A stretch of DNA of 64,000 nucleotides, from positions 47,404-111,403 of the forward strand of contig CAUWLL010000002.1 in NCBI GenBank assembly GCA_963559605.1, in the 5' to 3' direction. The translations under genes were made by a program, and so were the position numbers. This DNA comes from Dorea_D sp963559605 (GTDB lineage: Bacteria; Bacillota; Clostridia; Lachnospirales; Lachnospiraceae). The notes beneath the pieces are model-generated. The model saw only the letters and a program-made list of their open reading frames with translations. It searched no databases and was not told the origin of the DNA. Of the stretch, positions 44,713 to 54,113 are shown one piece after another (the stretch's first letter is position 1; each line of letters starts with the position of its first letter).

Positions 44713-45477
44713 ATGAAGTATAGCATTAAAGAAGTGTCGGAAATGGCGGGAGTAAGCGCGCGTACTTTGCGTTATTATGATCAGATCGGATTGCTGAAAC
44801 CGATGGAGACGAGCGAGGCGGGGTATCGTTATTACGGAGAGCACGAACTGGCAGTTTTACAACAGATTTTATTTTATCGGGAGAGGAACTTCGATTTGAA
44901 AAAAATCCGACAGATTGTCTATCAGAAAGATTTTGATATTATGCATGCACTGGAAGAACACCTTTTGGACTTAGAGGAACAAAGCCGTCATATGGAAAGT
45001 CTGATACAGACGGTGAAACAGACGATACGGTCTATGAAAGGAGAATGCAGCATGAGTGACAAAGAAAGGTTTGAAGTTTTTAAGGAAAATGTGATTGCCG
45101 AGCATGAGAAGAAGTATGGCACAGAGATTCGTGAGAAATACGGTGATGAAGAAGTGGAAGACAGTTATGATAAGATTCGCGGTATGTCCGAGGAAGATTA
45201 CGAGCGATTTCAGAATCTCGGTACAGAAATCTGTCAGAGATTGGCAGAAAGTGTGACAGCAGGCGTTAAGCCGGAGAGCGAGGATGGACGGCGTATCGTT
45301 CTTCTTCATAAGGAGTGGCTTGGAAGAAGCTGGAAGCGGTATTCTGAAGAAGCGCATAAAGCGATTGCATCTATGTATATTGCAGATGAAAGGTTCAAAG
45401 CATATTATGACAAAGAAGTGGAAGGGTGCGCTGAGTTTTTAGAATGTGCGATTAGATATTGGGTGGATAGGATTTGA
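44713..45477 (+). CDS. MerR-family regulator with TipAS domain
   Basis: 254 residues, start at the ATG after GGGAGGTGAGGTGT. The N-terminal MerR helix-turn-helix is KYSIKEVSEMAGVSARTLRYYDQIGLLKP, followed by the dimer coiled coil (ALEEHLLDLEEQ). From about residue 120 the protein has a TipAS-like antibiotic-recognition domain, with ERFEVFKENVIAEHEKKYG and a HKEWLGRSWKRYSEEAHKAI segment. TipA-type proteins bind thiopeptides and other ligands and switch on export or sequestration. No target operon is adjacent, so it may control only itself and distant genes. Confidence 0.93.
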   Translation: MKYSIKEVSEMAGVSARTLRYYDQIGLLKPMETSEAGYRYYGEHELAVLQQILFYRERNFDLKKIRQIVYQKDFDIMHALEEHLLDLEEQSRHMESLIQTVKQTIRSMKGECSMSDKERFEVFKENVIAEHEKKYGTEIREKYGDEEVEDSYDKIRGMSEEDYERFQNLGTEICQRLAESVTAGVKPESEDGRRIVLLHKEWLGRSWKRYSEEAHKAIASMYIADERFKAYYDKEVEGCAEFLECAIRYWVDRI

Positions 45478-45495
45478 TTTCCCATAAAAGGGAGG

Positions 45496-45529
45496 ATGCC
45501 GGGTAACCGCTCTATGCGATTCCCGGCAT
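45496..45529. other. GC-rich hairpin after the merR-type gene
   Basis: ATGCCGGG and CCCGGCAT, perfect 8-bp arms with an 18-base loop, without a T run. It may be a weak terminator. The rest of 45478-45698 shows no gene. Confidence 0.5.
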
Positions 45530-45698
45530 GTATTATGAAAAAGTTTATTCAAAAATAGTATTTTACTACTATCGCGTCGTCGTTTCTTTTGATGTTTATA
45601 GTATATAAAACACCTGTGAAGAAATCATGATATAGTAGTGAAAGTTTTTTGAAGGATAAATGAACAAAATATGAACGAACAGCTTAGATGTTTTCATA

Positions 45699-47444
45699 TT
45701 ATCCAATAGATGGATTTTGGCTGAAAATCTCATAGTATTCTTCCGGCGGAAGTTTTGGCGTATGATCCATATATAAAAGACCATTTACTTCCTGCATTAC
45801 ATCTGTAAGCTGAGTATAGCAATATCCACAGCAGTCTGGCAGATTTAAAATGGCGTTTGTCATTTCGTCGATATGCTGTTTGAAATCTTTGAGAGTTTTA
45901 GCTGGGGTATTATACCCCCAATTATTTTCTGTGGAATCTGTTTCTAGCGAAATTCCGCCATATTCGGTCAATAAAAAAGGCTGTCCAGTATAGGCGGCAT
46001 TCTGAGCCAGAGCTTGTCTGTTTGGCATTCCTGATTTTGCAAAGCTTGGAATATCTTTGTAACGTTCAGATATAACGCATGGGCTGTCTGTGTAATCATG
46101 GATGCAAAATAAATCTGTATGCTCAGGGTTTTCCCAGCCGTCATTTGTGCTTATTAAACGTGTAGAATCATATGCTTTTGTTAGAAAGTAGGCTGCAGAG
46201 CAAAAGGCCTGTTGGCGGGGAGCTGTAAGTACATTGCGGATTCCCCAGGATTCATTAAACGGAACCCATGTAATGATCGAGGGGTGATTATATGCTTCCT
46301 GCATAACTTCCTGCCATTCGGATATAACGGTAGAAATTTCACAGTCATTGAACATATATCCGCTTGGCATTTCACACCATATAAGAACACCGAGGACGTC
46401 TGCCCAAAAATAATAGTGTGAGGTTTCCAGTTTTTGGTGTTTTCTTGCACCATTGAAACCCATAGATTTTATTAGTTCAAGGTCTTGTTTTACGGCTAAA
46501 GAGGAAGGCGGTGTCATAAGAGAATCTTCCCAATAGCCTTGGTCCAGAATAAGCCGTTGGTAGACAGGCTTATTGTTTAGAAAGATTTTTCCTTCTTTTG
46601 TCTCGATTTTTCTCATTCCAAAATAACAGTACACGGTATCTGATTTCTGTGAACACTTTTCTGTTAATGTTATCCTTACGTTATATAAGTTAGGAGAGTC
46701 AGGACTCCAATAATGTATTTCGTCTACATTATCTTCTTCTGTAATCGCAATTATTTCCTTTACATAGCTTGTATTTTGTAAAGAAATGTCTATTGCTTTA
46801 CAGGAAATGTTCCCGTATGTAATTTCTATTGAGAGATTGCCTGTACAGTTTTTGTTCAGAAATAACTCTATACCCACACAGCTTCTGTCAATATCCGGTG
46901 TAAGTTTAGTATGTTCTACATAATGTTTGGAAGTGAATTCCAGCCAGACAGATTTCCAGATTCCAATAGTATTCGTATACCAACATCGATCGGGATGTTC
47001 TTTCCAGTATTGTTTTCCGCGAGGGCGGTCACATCTTTTATCATCTGTTACAGCGACAAAGATTCGGTTTTCTCCTGAATGAAGAAAAGAGGAAATGGCA
47101 AAACTAAATTGTGTATGTCCGCCTTTATGACTGCCTACATGAATAGAATTGATCCATATGTCACAGGCATAGTCTATGGCGCCGAAATGCAGCAGTATCT
47201 CTCCTTCAAGCTGCTGTTTGGAGATGTAAAATGTTCGGGCATAGTAAACTTTTTCCTGATAACCGGAACAGTTTTGTGTGCTTGCCTTGGAAGAACAGCT
47301 AAAAGGAACAAGAATCTTCTGAGGAAGAGGAGTGTCTAAGTATCCGTAAGGAAAGGGAGAAGACAGGTGTTCGGGGAGAGAAAACTCCCAGTCTCCATCT
47401 AGATCCATCCAGTTTTCTCGGATAAAATCCGGTCTCGGGTACAT
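45699..47444 (-). CDS. Glycoside hydrolase family 2 enzyme
   Basis: 581 residues, about the length of compact GH2 beta-glucuronidase/beta-galactosidase-like enzymes. The N-terminal sugar-binding domain has RENWMDLDGDWEFSLPE and FGAIDYACDIWINSIHVGSHKGGHTQF spread over residues ~10-125. In the barrel, WVPFNESWG carries the probable acid/base Glu (~398) and FLLTEYGGIS the nucleophile Glu (~494). There is no signal peptide, so it acts in the cytoplasm on imported glycosides. It lies downstream of the AraC gene on the same strand, and opposite an ABC importer. The sugar is not readable from the sequence. Confidence 0.88.
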   Translation of the reverse strand: MYPRPDFIRENWMDLDGDWEFSLPEHLSSPFPYGYLDTPLPQKILVPFSCSSKASTQNCSGYQEKVYYARTFYISKQQLEGEILLHFGAIDYACDIWINSIHVGSHKGGHTQFSFAISSFLHSGENRIFVAVTDDKRCDRPRGKQYWKEHPDRCWYTNTIGIWKSVWLEFTSKHYVEHTKLTPDIDRSCVGIELFLNKNCTGNLSIEITYGNISCKAIDISLQNTSYVKEIIAITEEDNVDEIHYWSPDSPNLYNVRITLTEKCSQKSDTVYCYFGMRKIETKEGKIFLNNKPVYQRLILDQGYWEDSLMTPPSSLAVKQDLELIKSMGFNGARKHQKLETSHYYFWADVLGVLIWCEMPSGYMFNDCEISTVISEWQEVMQEAYNHPSIITWVPFNESWGIRNVLTAPRQQAFCSAAYFLTKAYDSTRLISTNDGWENPEHTDLFCIHDYTDSPCVISERYKDIPSFAKSGMPNRQALAQNAAYTGQPFLLTEYGGISLETDSTENNWGYNTPAKTLKDFKQHIDEMTNAILNLPDCCGYCYTQLTDVMQEVNGLLYMDHTPKLPPEEYYEIFSQNPSIG

Positions 47445-47540
47445 GGATTTTTCCGGTATCGTGTGTGTTTGGCATAAGTATGATACCTCCTATCGTCGTA
47501 TTGAAATATTTGAATTAAATTTATCTTTATACCGACGGTT

Positions 47541-48404
47541 TTACAATGGAGATAGATGTGTTTTTGAACGGAGGCGGTATTGTGACGGTGGAATCCCCAC
47601 TACTTGTCGGAATATTCTGGAAAAATAGTATTCGTCTGTGATTCCGACAGAGAAACTGATTTCTTTAATCGAGTAATTTGTGCGTTCCAATAGGAACTTA
47701 GAGCGTTGGATCCGAACATCCAACAAATAATTTTGTAATGTTTTCCCAGTACAGCGATGGAAGATTTTAGATAGATAGCTTCGCTCTAATCCAACATGTT
47801 TCGCAACATCTGTGACAGTAATGGGGTAGATATAGTTGCATTTGATATAGGATTTTGCTCTTTTCACATGGACAAATGTGACTGTTTGGTTATTTTTTCG
47901 GTAATGTGAGGAAAGAGAATAGGCTTGTTCCATATTAGACATTATGGAGTAAATGATAGATTGTATTTCAAACTCATTATGATACCCCGGGGTATTTAAA
48001 TGTTCTACCAATAAATGAATATATTCGTCAATAGAATATCTGGGTGGCAGCTTGCGCACCGGGCAGTCCTCGGAGAAACCAAGCATAGATACATATTGCT
48101 CCATTTTTTCACCGGCAAAAGCAAACCAGGAAAAAGACAAAGGAAAATCAGGATCTGTTTCATAGCTTGAAATTTGTGAAGGGCGAATCATAAAGATGTC
48201 ATGTTGGTTTAAAGGGAAGATTTGATTTCCACATGTAAAAAGCCCTTTTCCACTGGTGACGTAGTGAATGAGATATTCAGAACGCACGTGAGGATTCATA
48301 CGAAAATCCGGAGCACATGTTTCATAACCACAGTATCGGAGATTGATGTCGTATTCATTTTTGGAAGCATAGTAGGTTTCGTGTTTTAAGATTTCCTGTT
48401 TCAT
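47541..48404 (-). CDS. AraC-family transcriptional regulator
   Basis: 287 residues. The N-terminal cupin-like sensor (HVRSEYLIHYVTSGKGLFTC) is followed at ~185-280 by two helix-turn-helix units: TVTDVAKHVGLERSYLSKIFHRCTG and SIKEISFSVGITDEYYFSRIFRQVVG with the final GIPPSQYR. Such proteins activate sugar genes on binding a sugar. It lies divergent from the binding-protein gene, with 209 bases between the start codons, and upstream of the GH2 gene, so it probably controls both arms. Confidence 0.93.
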   Translation of the reverse strand: MKQEILKHETYYASKNEYDINLRYCGYETCAPDFRMNPHVRSEYLIHYVTSGKGLFTCGNQIFPLNQHDIFMIRPSQISSYETDPDFPLSFSWFAFAGEKMEQYVSMLGFSEDCPVRKLPPRYSIDEYIHLLVEHLNTPGYHNEFEIQSIIYSIMSNMEQAYSLSSHYRKNNQTVTFVHVKRAKSYIKCNYIYPITVTDVAKHVGLERSYLSKIFHRCTGKTLQNYLLDVRIQRSKFLLERTNYSIKEISFSVGITDEYYFSRIFRQVVGIPPSQYRLRSKTHLSPL

Positions 48405-48613
48405 AATCGCAGACCTCCTTTTGCAAAGAGTATACTACGAACAATAAATAAAAACAACATAAATCCATTTCTGTGACACAAGAATGTATTTTGTTTTTTG
48501 GAAAATATTATACAATATAGATAAATAGCCGGCAGAATATTTTATAAAAACGAGCAAAATGAATGAAACTTGAAAACAAATCAAACAGCTTGAAAAAAGA
48601 TAGGAGGAAAATT

Positions 48614-49889
48614 ATGATGAAGAAAACAGTTGTATCGCTTTTAGTTCTCTGTCTTACAGGAATGCTTGCACTTACTGGGTGCGGAGGTTCTGATAAGGAA
48701 GAGACGAAAGATGGGAAGACAGTGATTCGATTTATGGTAGGCGGTTCCGCCGGAGAACTGGAACAGTATCAAAAAGCCGTGGATGCATTTAATGAGCAGA
48801 GTGAGAACACAAATGTTAAGCTGATCGGCGTACCTGGAGATAATTATAATGAGAAAGTTTTAACACAGTTAAAATCCAAAGAGGCTCCTGATTGTTTTTA
48901 TTCAGAAGAGGCATCTTACGGAGAATTGAACAATTCAGACGTATTGTTGGATTTGACAGACTATTTGAATGATTCAAAATCCTCACTTCAGATCAGTGAC
49001 ATTCCGGAGAATCTCCTGTCTGGTTATACCTTTAATGATAAAATCACAGGAGTTCCGGTAGACTGTAACCCAATGGTTATTTATTATAATTCAGATCTTT
49101 TGAAAGAACTGAATATTAAAAGCCCTCAGGAATATTACGAAGAAGGAAAATGGAATTTTGCTGCGCTTCAAGAAGTATCTGAAAAGTTAAGAGATGCGTC
49201 TAAGGTAGGGTTTGTCTACGAGAATTATTGGAGTCTGCTTTATTCGATGATGTTTTCAGCAGATGAAGATGTTTATTCAGAAGATATGAAATCTTCAGGT
49301 TTTGATTCAGAAAGAGCAAAAGCGGGGCTTGCGTATTTGGATAAAAACATTAAGTCTAAAGCGTTTACCTTTGCCGGTTCCTTGACGAGCGGCGAATCAC
49401 CGGATACATTATTTGTTTCCGGACAGGCGGGGATGCTTTATGCAGGACGATGGTATGTGGCAGATTTTACAGAACTTAGTTTTAAATATGATGTGGTTCC
49501 GTTCCCGTATTATGAAAAACCAGAGCAGCAGATGTGTGCAATGCCGGCAACACCGATGGTGATTAATAAAAATACAAAGAATGCTGATGCTGTATGGGAA
49601 TTTGTTTCTTTTTACTGTGGAAAAGATGGGCAGAAGATTCGAATGGAAGGACAGGGGAACGCTGTGCCGACAGTGGACGGCTTAAGCGATATAGTATTGA
49701 CCGGAACATGCACAGTATTTCCTAGATGCAGTGGATCAGGCACTTGTGTATCCGAAGGCGGAAGCAATACATCCGGGACTTACGGATGAGATTACGGCAG
49801 AGGCAGAAAAGATGTTAGTAGGAGAGCAGGATGTTAATGAGGCGATTGAAAATATGAATGCAGCCATAGAAAAAGCATTAAGCGAATAG
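48614..49889 (+). pseudogene. Sugar ABC transporter binding lipoprotein, frameshifted near its 3' end
   Basis: Start at the ATG 6 bases after AGGAGG. It encodes a lipoprotein signal (VVSLLVLCLTGMLALTGCGG; lipobox LTGC) and a family 1 solute-binding fold: FMVGGSAGELEQYQKAVDAF, then VPVDCNPMVIYYNSDLLKEL and MLYAGRWYVADF. The frame as read ends at 49789 with an unrelated Cys/Ser/Gly-rich tail. Removing one base at CCGG (49701-49704) restores EHAQYFLDAVDQALVYP... through to a TAG at 49887-49889, the expected C-terminus of about 60 residues. So there is a one-base insertion, either real or a sequencing error. As a pair with the two permeases it takes up a glycoside. Confidence 0.85.
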
Positions 49890-49916
49890 CAGATATAAAG
49901 GAGGATAGACAGGTGT

Positions 49917-50801
49917 ATGAAAAAAAGTAAGCTGGAAAAATCCAGAAACAGGTGGGGGATTGTGTTTGTCCTTCCGCAGTTGATAAGCCTGATATGTCTC
50001 GGAATTGTACCGATTGTGATTGCGTTTGTACTGAGCTTTTATGAATGGAATGGATTTGGTTCACCTGTCTTTGCGGGACTTGATAATTTTAGAGCGGTAT
50101 TTATGGATCCGGATACTTTAATCGCTATTAAAAATACATTTGTATATGCGATCATTTATGTACCGTGTTCTATAGTGCTGGCCCTTGGGCTGGCACTGCT
50201 GCTCAATAAAGCATGGGGCAGGATGTTCTATAGAGCAGTATTTTTTATGCCGCAGATTGTTACTTCCGTAGCTATTGCGGTTGTGTGGTCATGGATTTAT
50301 CAGCCACAATTTGGAATTTTAAATATGGTACTAGAGTTCTTCGGACTGGAAGGACAGGAATGGCTGAGGAATCCGTCCACCGCTATGGGCGCGGTTATTG
50401 TCATGAGTATCTGGTGGGGATTGGGATATAACGTAGTGTTGTTTCTGGCAGGATTACAAAATGTTTCACGGACATATGTAGATGCGGCCAGAATTGACGG
50501 AGCTAATGAAAAAGATATATTCTTTCATATTACGGTTCCGCTTATCTCGCCAACTACACTGCTTGTAACGATTACAACGATGATTAATGCATTTCAGGTA
50601 TTTGATCAGATGTTTCTGCTTACGTCGGGAGGTCCGGCTAAGAAAACATATACGTTGGCAATACACATATATCAGACAGCGTTTAAGCAGTTTGAACTAG
50701 GAAAGGCATCTGCCATTGCGTTGATCATGTTTATAATCGTCGTTATTATCTCGGCAGTACTATTTAAATTGTCAAATAGATGGGTTCATTACGGAGAGTA
50801 G
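49917..50801 (+). CDS. Sugar ABC transporter permease (MalF/UgpA-like)
   Basis: 294 residues with six membrane helices. The N-terminal WGIVFVLPQLISLICLGIVPIVIAFVLSFY is typical of sugar permease 1. The EAA loop that contacts the ATPase is DAARIDGANEKDIFFHITVPLISP, near residue 200. The gene follows the binding-protein gene. No ATPase gene is in this locus, as is usual for CUT1 importers of Clostridia that share an MsmK-type ATPase encoded elsewhere. Confidence 0.93.
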   Translation: MKKSKLEKSRNRWGIVFVLPQLISLICLGIVPIVIAFVLSFYEWNGFGSPVFAGLDNFRAVFMDPDTLIAIKNTFVYAIIYVPCSIVLALGLALLLNKAWGRMFYRAVFFMPQIVTSVAIAVVWSWIYQPQFGILNMVLEFFGLEGQEWLRNPSTAMGAVIVMSIWWGLGYNVVLFLAGLQNVSRTYVDAARIDGANEKDIFFHITVPLISPTTLLVTITTMINAFQVFDQMFLLTSGGPAKKTYTLAIHIYQTAFKQFELGKASAIALIMFIIVVIISAVLFKLSNRWVHYGE

Positions 50802-51677
50802 GTGACAGACATGGTGAGAATAAAAAAACATGAGCGGTATAAAGGACGCAGGGCAAAGAAAACAGTAAAGACAATTATAATACAGATGCTCCTTATCATT
50901 ATGGCATTTCTGGCAGTATTTCCGTTTCTGTGGATGATTTCCACTTCGCTGAAAGGTGCAGAAGAGGTATTTGCATATCCGCCGAAGCTGATACCAGAAG
51001 TTTTTCACTGGGAAAACTATAAAAAAGCACTCACAGACCTTCCGTTTGATAAGGCTTATTGGAATAGTATTAAGCTGGCTGTCATTAATGTGACAGGTCA
51101 GGTAGTCACTTCTGCAATGGCAGGATATGCCCTTGGGAAATTAAAGTTCCGAGGTTCAAATCTTGTATTTGGTGGATTTATCGGAGTTATGATGGTTCCG
51201 TATACCGTTATTTCTATACCGCTATTCCTGATTTTCAGTGAATTAAATTTAATTGATACACACCTTGCCATTATTTTGATGACATTCGCATATATGCCCA
51301 TGGGAGTGTTTCTGTGCAGGCAATTTATTATGGCGATACCCAATGAATTAATGGAAGCGGCAATTATTGATGGTGCAAATTATGGTTCTATATTCTTTCG
51401 GATCATAGTTCCACTTATTAAACCTGCGCTTGCTTCACTTGGAATCTTCTCTTTTATGTGGAACTGGAATAGTTTTTACACACCGCTTATCTTTCTGAAT
51501 TCTCAGGATAAGTTTCCGGTGCCGCTTTTGTTAAATATGTTTAAGGGAAAATATACAGTGGACTGGTCTTTGATCATGGCAGCGTCAACAATTTCCATTA
51601 TTCCGGTGTTGATCGTGTATCTGTTTTCTCAAAAACATATTATAGAAGGAATTACAATTACAGGGCTGAAAGGATGA
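50802..51677 (+). CDS. Sugar ABC transporter permease (MalG/UgpE-like)
   Basis: 291 residues from a GTG right after the stop of the first permease; an ATG three codons later (50811) is an alternative. Six membrane helices; the start VFPFLWMISTSLKGAEEVFAYPPKLIP and the EAA loop EAAIIDGANYGSIFFRIIVPLIKPALA are those of the second CUT1 permease. With the upstream permease it forms the membrane channel of the importer. The start-stop contact suggests coupled translation and equal amounts. Confidence 0.93.
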   Translation: MTDMVRIKKHERYKGRRAKKTVKTIIIQMLLIIMAFLAVFPFLWMISTSLKGAEEVFAYPPKLIPEVFHWENYKKALTDLPFDKAYWNSIKLAVINVTGQVVTSAMAGYALGKLKFRGSNLVFGGFIGVMMVPYTVISIPLFLIFSELNLIDTHLAIILMTFAYMPMGVFLCRQFIMAIPNELMEAAIIDGANYGSIFFRIIVPLIKPALASLGIFSFMWNWNSFYTPLIFLNSQDKFPVPLLLNMFKGKYTVDWSLIMAASTISIIPVLIVYLFSQKHIIEGITITGLKG

Positions 51678-51717
51678 TCACAAATTATACAACAATTTTT
51701 GAAAGGAGATTATGATT

Positions 51718-53041
51718 ATGCCAAGAATAGCTTTTATGGGGGGCCGGAAGTACAATTTTTGCAAAAAGTGTGTTGGGGGATTGTATTTTAACACCGGAAA
51801 TTGAAAATCTGGAAATTGCATTGCACGACATTGATCCGGTGCGCCTGAAGGATTCCAAAATGATGCTTGAAAATCTTTCGAAAAATGTAGGGAGAGAGGT
51901 TAAGATTGAGGCATATCTTGATAGAAGAGAGGCGCTGAAAGGTGCGAAGTATATTGTAAATGCAATTCAGGTGGGAGGATACGATCCGTGTACGATTACT
52001 GATTTTGAGATTCCCAAAAAATACGGTCTTCGACAGACGATTGCAGATACACTTGGAATCGGAGGGATTTTTCGGGCGCTTCGTACGATTCCGGTATTAG
52101 AGGATTTCGCAAAAGATATAGAGGAAATATGCCCGGATGCGCTTTTTATCAACTATTCGAATCCGATGGCAATGCTGACAGGATATTTGCAGACATATAC
52201 GAATGTTAATACAGTGGGGTTGTGTCATAGTGTTCAAGTGTGTATACCACAGCTTTTTAAAGCGCTTGATATGGAAGAGTTAGTGCCGGAAACAAAGTGG
52301 GACATTGCAGGAATTAATCATCAGGCATGGCTTCTGAAAGTGGAAGACGGAAAGGGAAGTGATCTATATCCAGAAATTAAGAAACGCGCCGCTGCATTTA
52401 TGAGAGGGGAAGCTTCTTATGATGCCGATTGGGACCGCGTCAGATATGAGATGATGTTGCGGTTTGGCTATTACATAACGGAATCTTCAGAGCATTTTTC
52501 AGAGTATACGCCGTGGTTTATTAAGGAAAAATATCCGGAATTGATAGAACAGTATAATATTCCATTGGATGAGTATCCGAGAAGATGTATAAAACAAATT
52601 AACGATTGGAAAAAAATGAGGGAAGAGCTGGTGACAAATCAACAGTTAACTCATGAAAAAAGCAGAGAGTTCGCCTCCTTTATTATCAATGCTATGGAAA
52701 ATGACGTTCCATACCGTGTGCATGGTAATGTAATGAATAATGGTCTGATTACGAATCTTCCGCACAATGCATGTGTAGAAGTACCGTGTCTTGTAGACAG
52801 AGCCGGAATCCATGCTTGTTATGTGGGAGATTTGCCGGAGCAGTGCGCGGCTATCAATCGGACGAATATCAACGTTCAGTTGTTGACGATCAAGGCGGCA
52901 AAGACAAGAAAAAAAGAAGATTTATATATGGCGGCTATGATGGATCCGCATACGGCAGCAGAGCTTTCCATGGACGATATATGTTCTATGTGTGATGAGA
53001 TGTTAGAAGCACACAAAGGCTGGATGCCGGAATACAGATAA
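51718..53041 (+). pseudogene. GH4 family alpha-galactosidase-like enzyme, frameshifted at its 5' end
   Basis: The natural start ATG (51718, after GAAAGGAG) gives PRIAFMG and then leaves frame at a run of six G (51738-51743). With five G the reading is MGAGSTIFAKSVLGDCILTPEIE, the NAD-binding opening of GH4. The remaining frame (from GTG 51770) is intact to 53041 and has the family marks: DTLGIGGIFRALRTIPV, NYSNPMAM, GLCHSVQ and GINHQAWL. The CHS motif is that of the MelA/AgaL alpha-galactosidase class rather than the CN(I/V)P class of phospho-glycosidases. GH4 enzymes need NAD+, Mn2+ and reducing conditions and cleave through oxidation at C3. One-base insertion, real or an error. Confidence 0.85.
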
Positions 53042-53065
53042 GAATACAGATAAGAATACAGATAA
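53030..53065 (+). repeat. Three tandem 12-bp repeats over the GH4 stop codon
   Basis: GAATACAGATAA occurs three times without change, the first copy forming the last codons (Glu-Tyr-Arg-stop) of the GH4 gene. Each copy therefore adds an in-frame stop. It looks like a slippage expansion. Confidence 0.9.
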
Positions 53066-53086
53066 CAGAAGGGATGGAAATTATTC

Positions 53087-54085
53087 ATGAGTAAAAAATT
53101 AAGAGTGGCTATATTAGGCATGGGTAATATGGGAAAAGGTCATGCCGGAAGTATCCTGCGCATGAAAGATACAGAATTGTCAGCTTTGTGCTCTTATCCG
53201 ATTACAGATGCACAGAATTTTGTGGAAGAAAAAGGGCTTGCTTGTAGAGTATTTGATGATTTTGACAAGATGCTTGCAGAGACAGAAATTGATGTGTTAT
53301 ATATTTGCCTTCCTCCATTTGTGCATAACGGACAATTTGAAAAAGCAGCCCGGAAAGGGATTCATATTTTCATAGAGAAGCCGATTGCTCTTACTTTAGA
53401 AAGAGGAAAATCTATGGCAGAGACGGCGAAAGAATATGGAATTTACACACAGGTTGGCTATCAAATGCGTTTTGGCAGTGCTGTGAGAAAGCTTCGAGAA
53501 TATATGGAAAACGGAATAGCAGGAAAACCATCTCTTTACACCGCCAATTATGAGTGTAACAGTCTTCACGGTCCGTGGTGGAGGGACGTGGAAAAATGCG
53601 GAGGGCAAGTATTTGAACAAGTGATCCATCTGTATGATATGAGCTTGTATATGATGGGAAAGCCTGTGGCAGTCAATGGGTATGTGGCGAATCTAAATCG
53701 TCAGAAGGTAGAAGGCTATACAATTGAAGATACAAGTGTAAGCAATATACGTTTTGAAAGCGGAGCGTTGGGTTCTGTTACCGGCTCTAATTGTGCAGTG
53801 AAAAATCAGTGGAACGGAAGATTTCGAATCATTTTTGAAAATATGGTGGCAGATTTTGAAGACCAGAATCATGCGGTATTTACGTTTACAGGCGAGGACG
53901 AGTTGAAAGTGGAAAAAATTGCAGAGGATACAGACTGTACTTATGAAGAGGACTGTTATTTTATAGAAACTATCCGGGGAAATCAAAAACCTATGGCGGA
54001 TATAGGTGAAGGCTATCAGGGACTCCAGCTTGTAAGTGCTGTTGTTTCATCTTCAAGAAATAACGGAAGTACCATTACTGTTTAA
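53087..54085 (+). CDS. Gfo/Idh/MocA family oxidoreductase
   Basis: 332 residues. The N-terminal Rossmann domain has RVAILGMGNMGKGHAGSI, VLYICLPPFVHNGQ and the family EKPIALTLERG motif with its Lys near residue 105. The C-terminal alpha/beta domain carries GGQVFEQVIHLYDMSLYMMG with a His placed as in sugar dehydrogenases of this family. These enzymes oxidise or isomerise sugars and inositols with NAD(P). Its place after the GH4 gene and before a dehydrogenase suggests that it acts on the sugar released or on a 3-keto intermediate. Ribosome site AGAAGGGATGG. Confidence 0.93.
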   Translation: MSKKLRVAILGMGNMGKGHAGSILRMKDTELSALCSYPITDAQNFVEEKGLACRVFDDFDKMLAETEIDVLYICLPPFVHNGQFEKAARKGIHIFIEKPIALTLERGKSMAETAKEYGIYTQVGYQMRFGSAVRKLREYMENGIAGKPSLYTANYECNSLHGPWWRDVEKCGGQVFEQVIHLYDMSLYMMGKPVAVNGYVANLNRQKVEGYTIEDTSVSNIRFESGALGSVTGSNCAVKNQWNGRFRIIFENMVADFEDQNHAVFTFTGEDELKVEKIAEDTDCTYEEDCYFIETIRGNQKPMADIGEGYQGLQLVSAVVSSSRNNGSTITV

Positions 54086-54113
54086 AATCAGAGCGTAAAA
54101 GGAGATATATCAA

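Noticed and set aside
45596..45784. Small minus-strand gene overlapping the GH2 3' end
   Set aside because: It overlaps the GH2 coding end in another frame, has no ribosome site and no recognisable features.
51738..51743. Programmed ribosomal frameshift in GH4
   Set aside because: A run of six G would need a +1 shift, and no pause structure or stop codon is placed at the site; an insertion is simpler.
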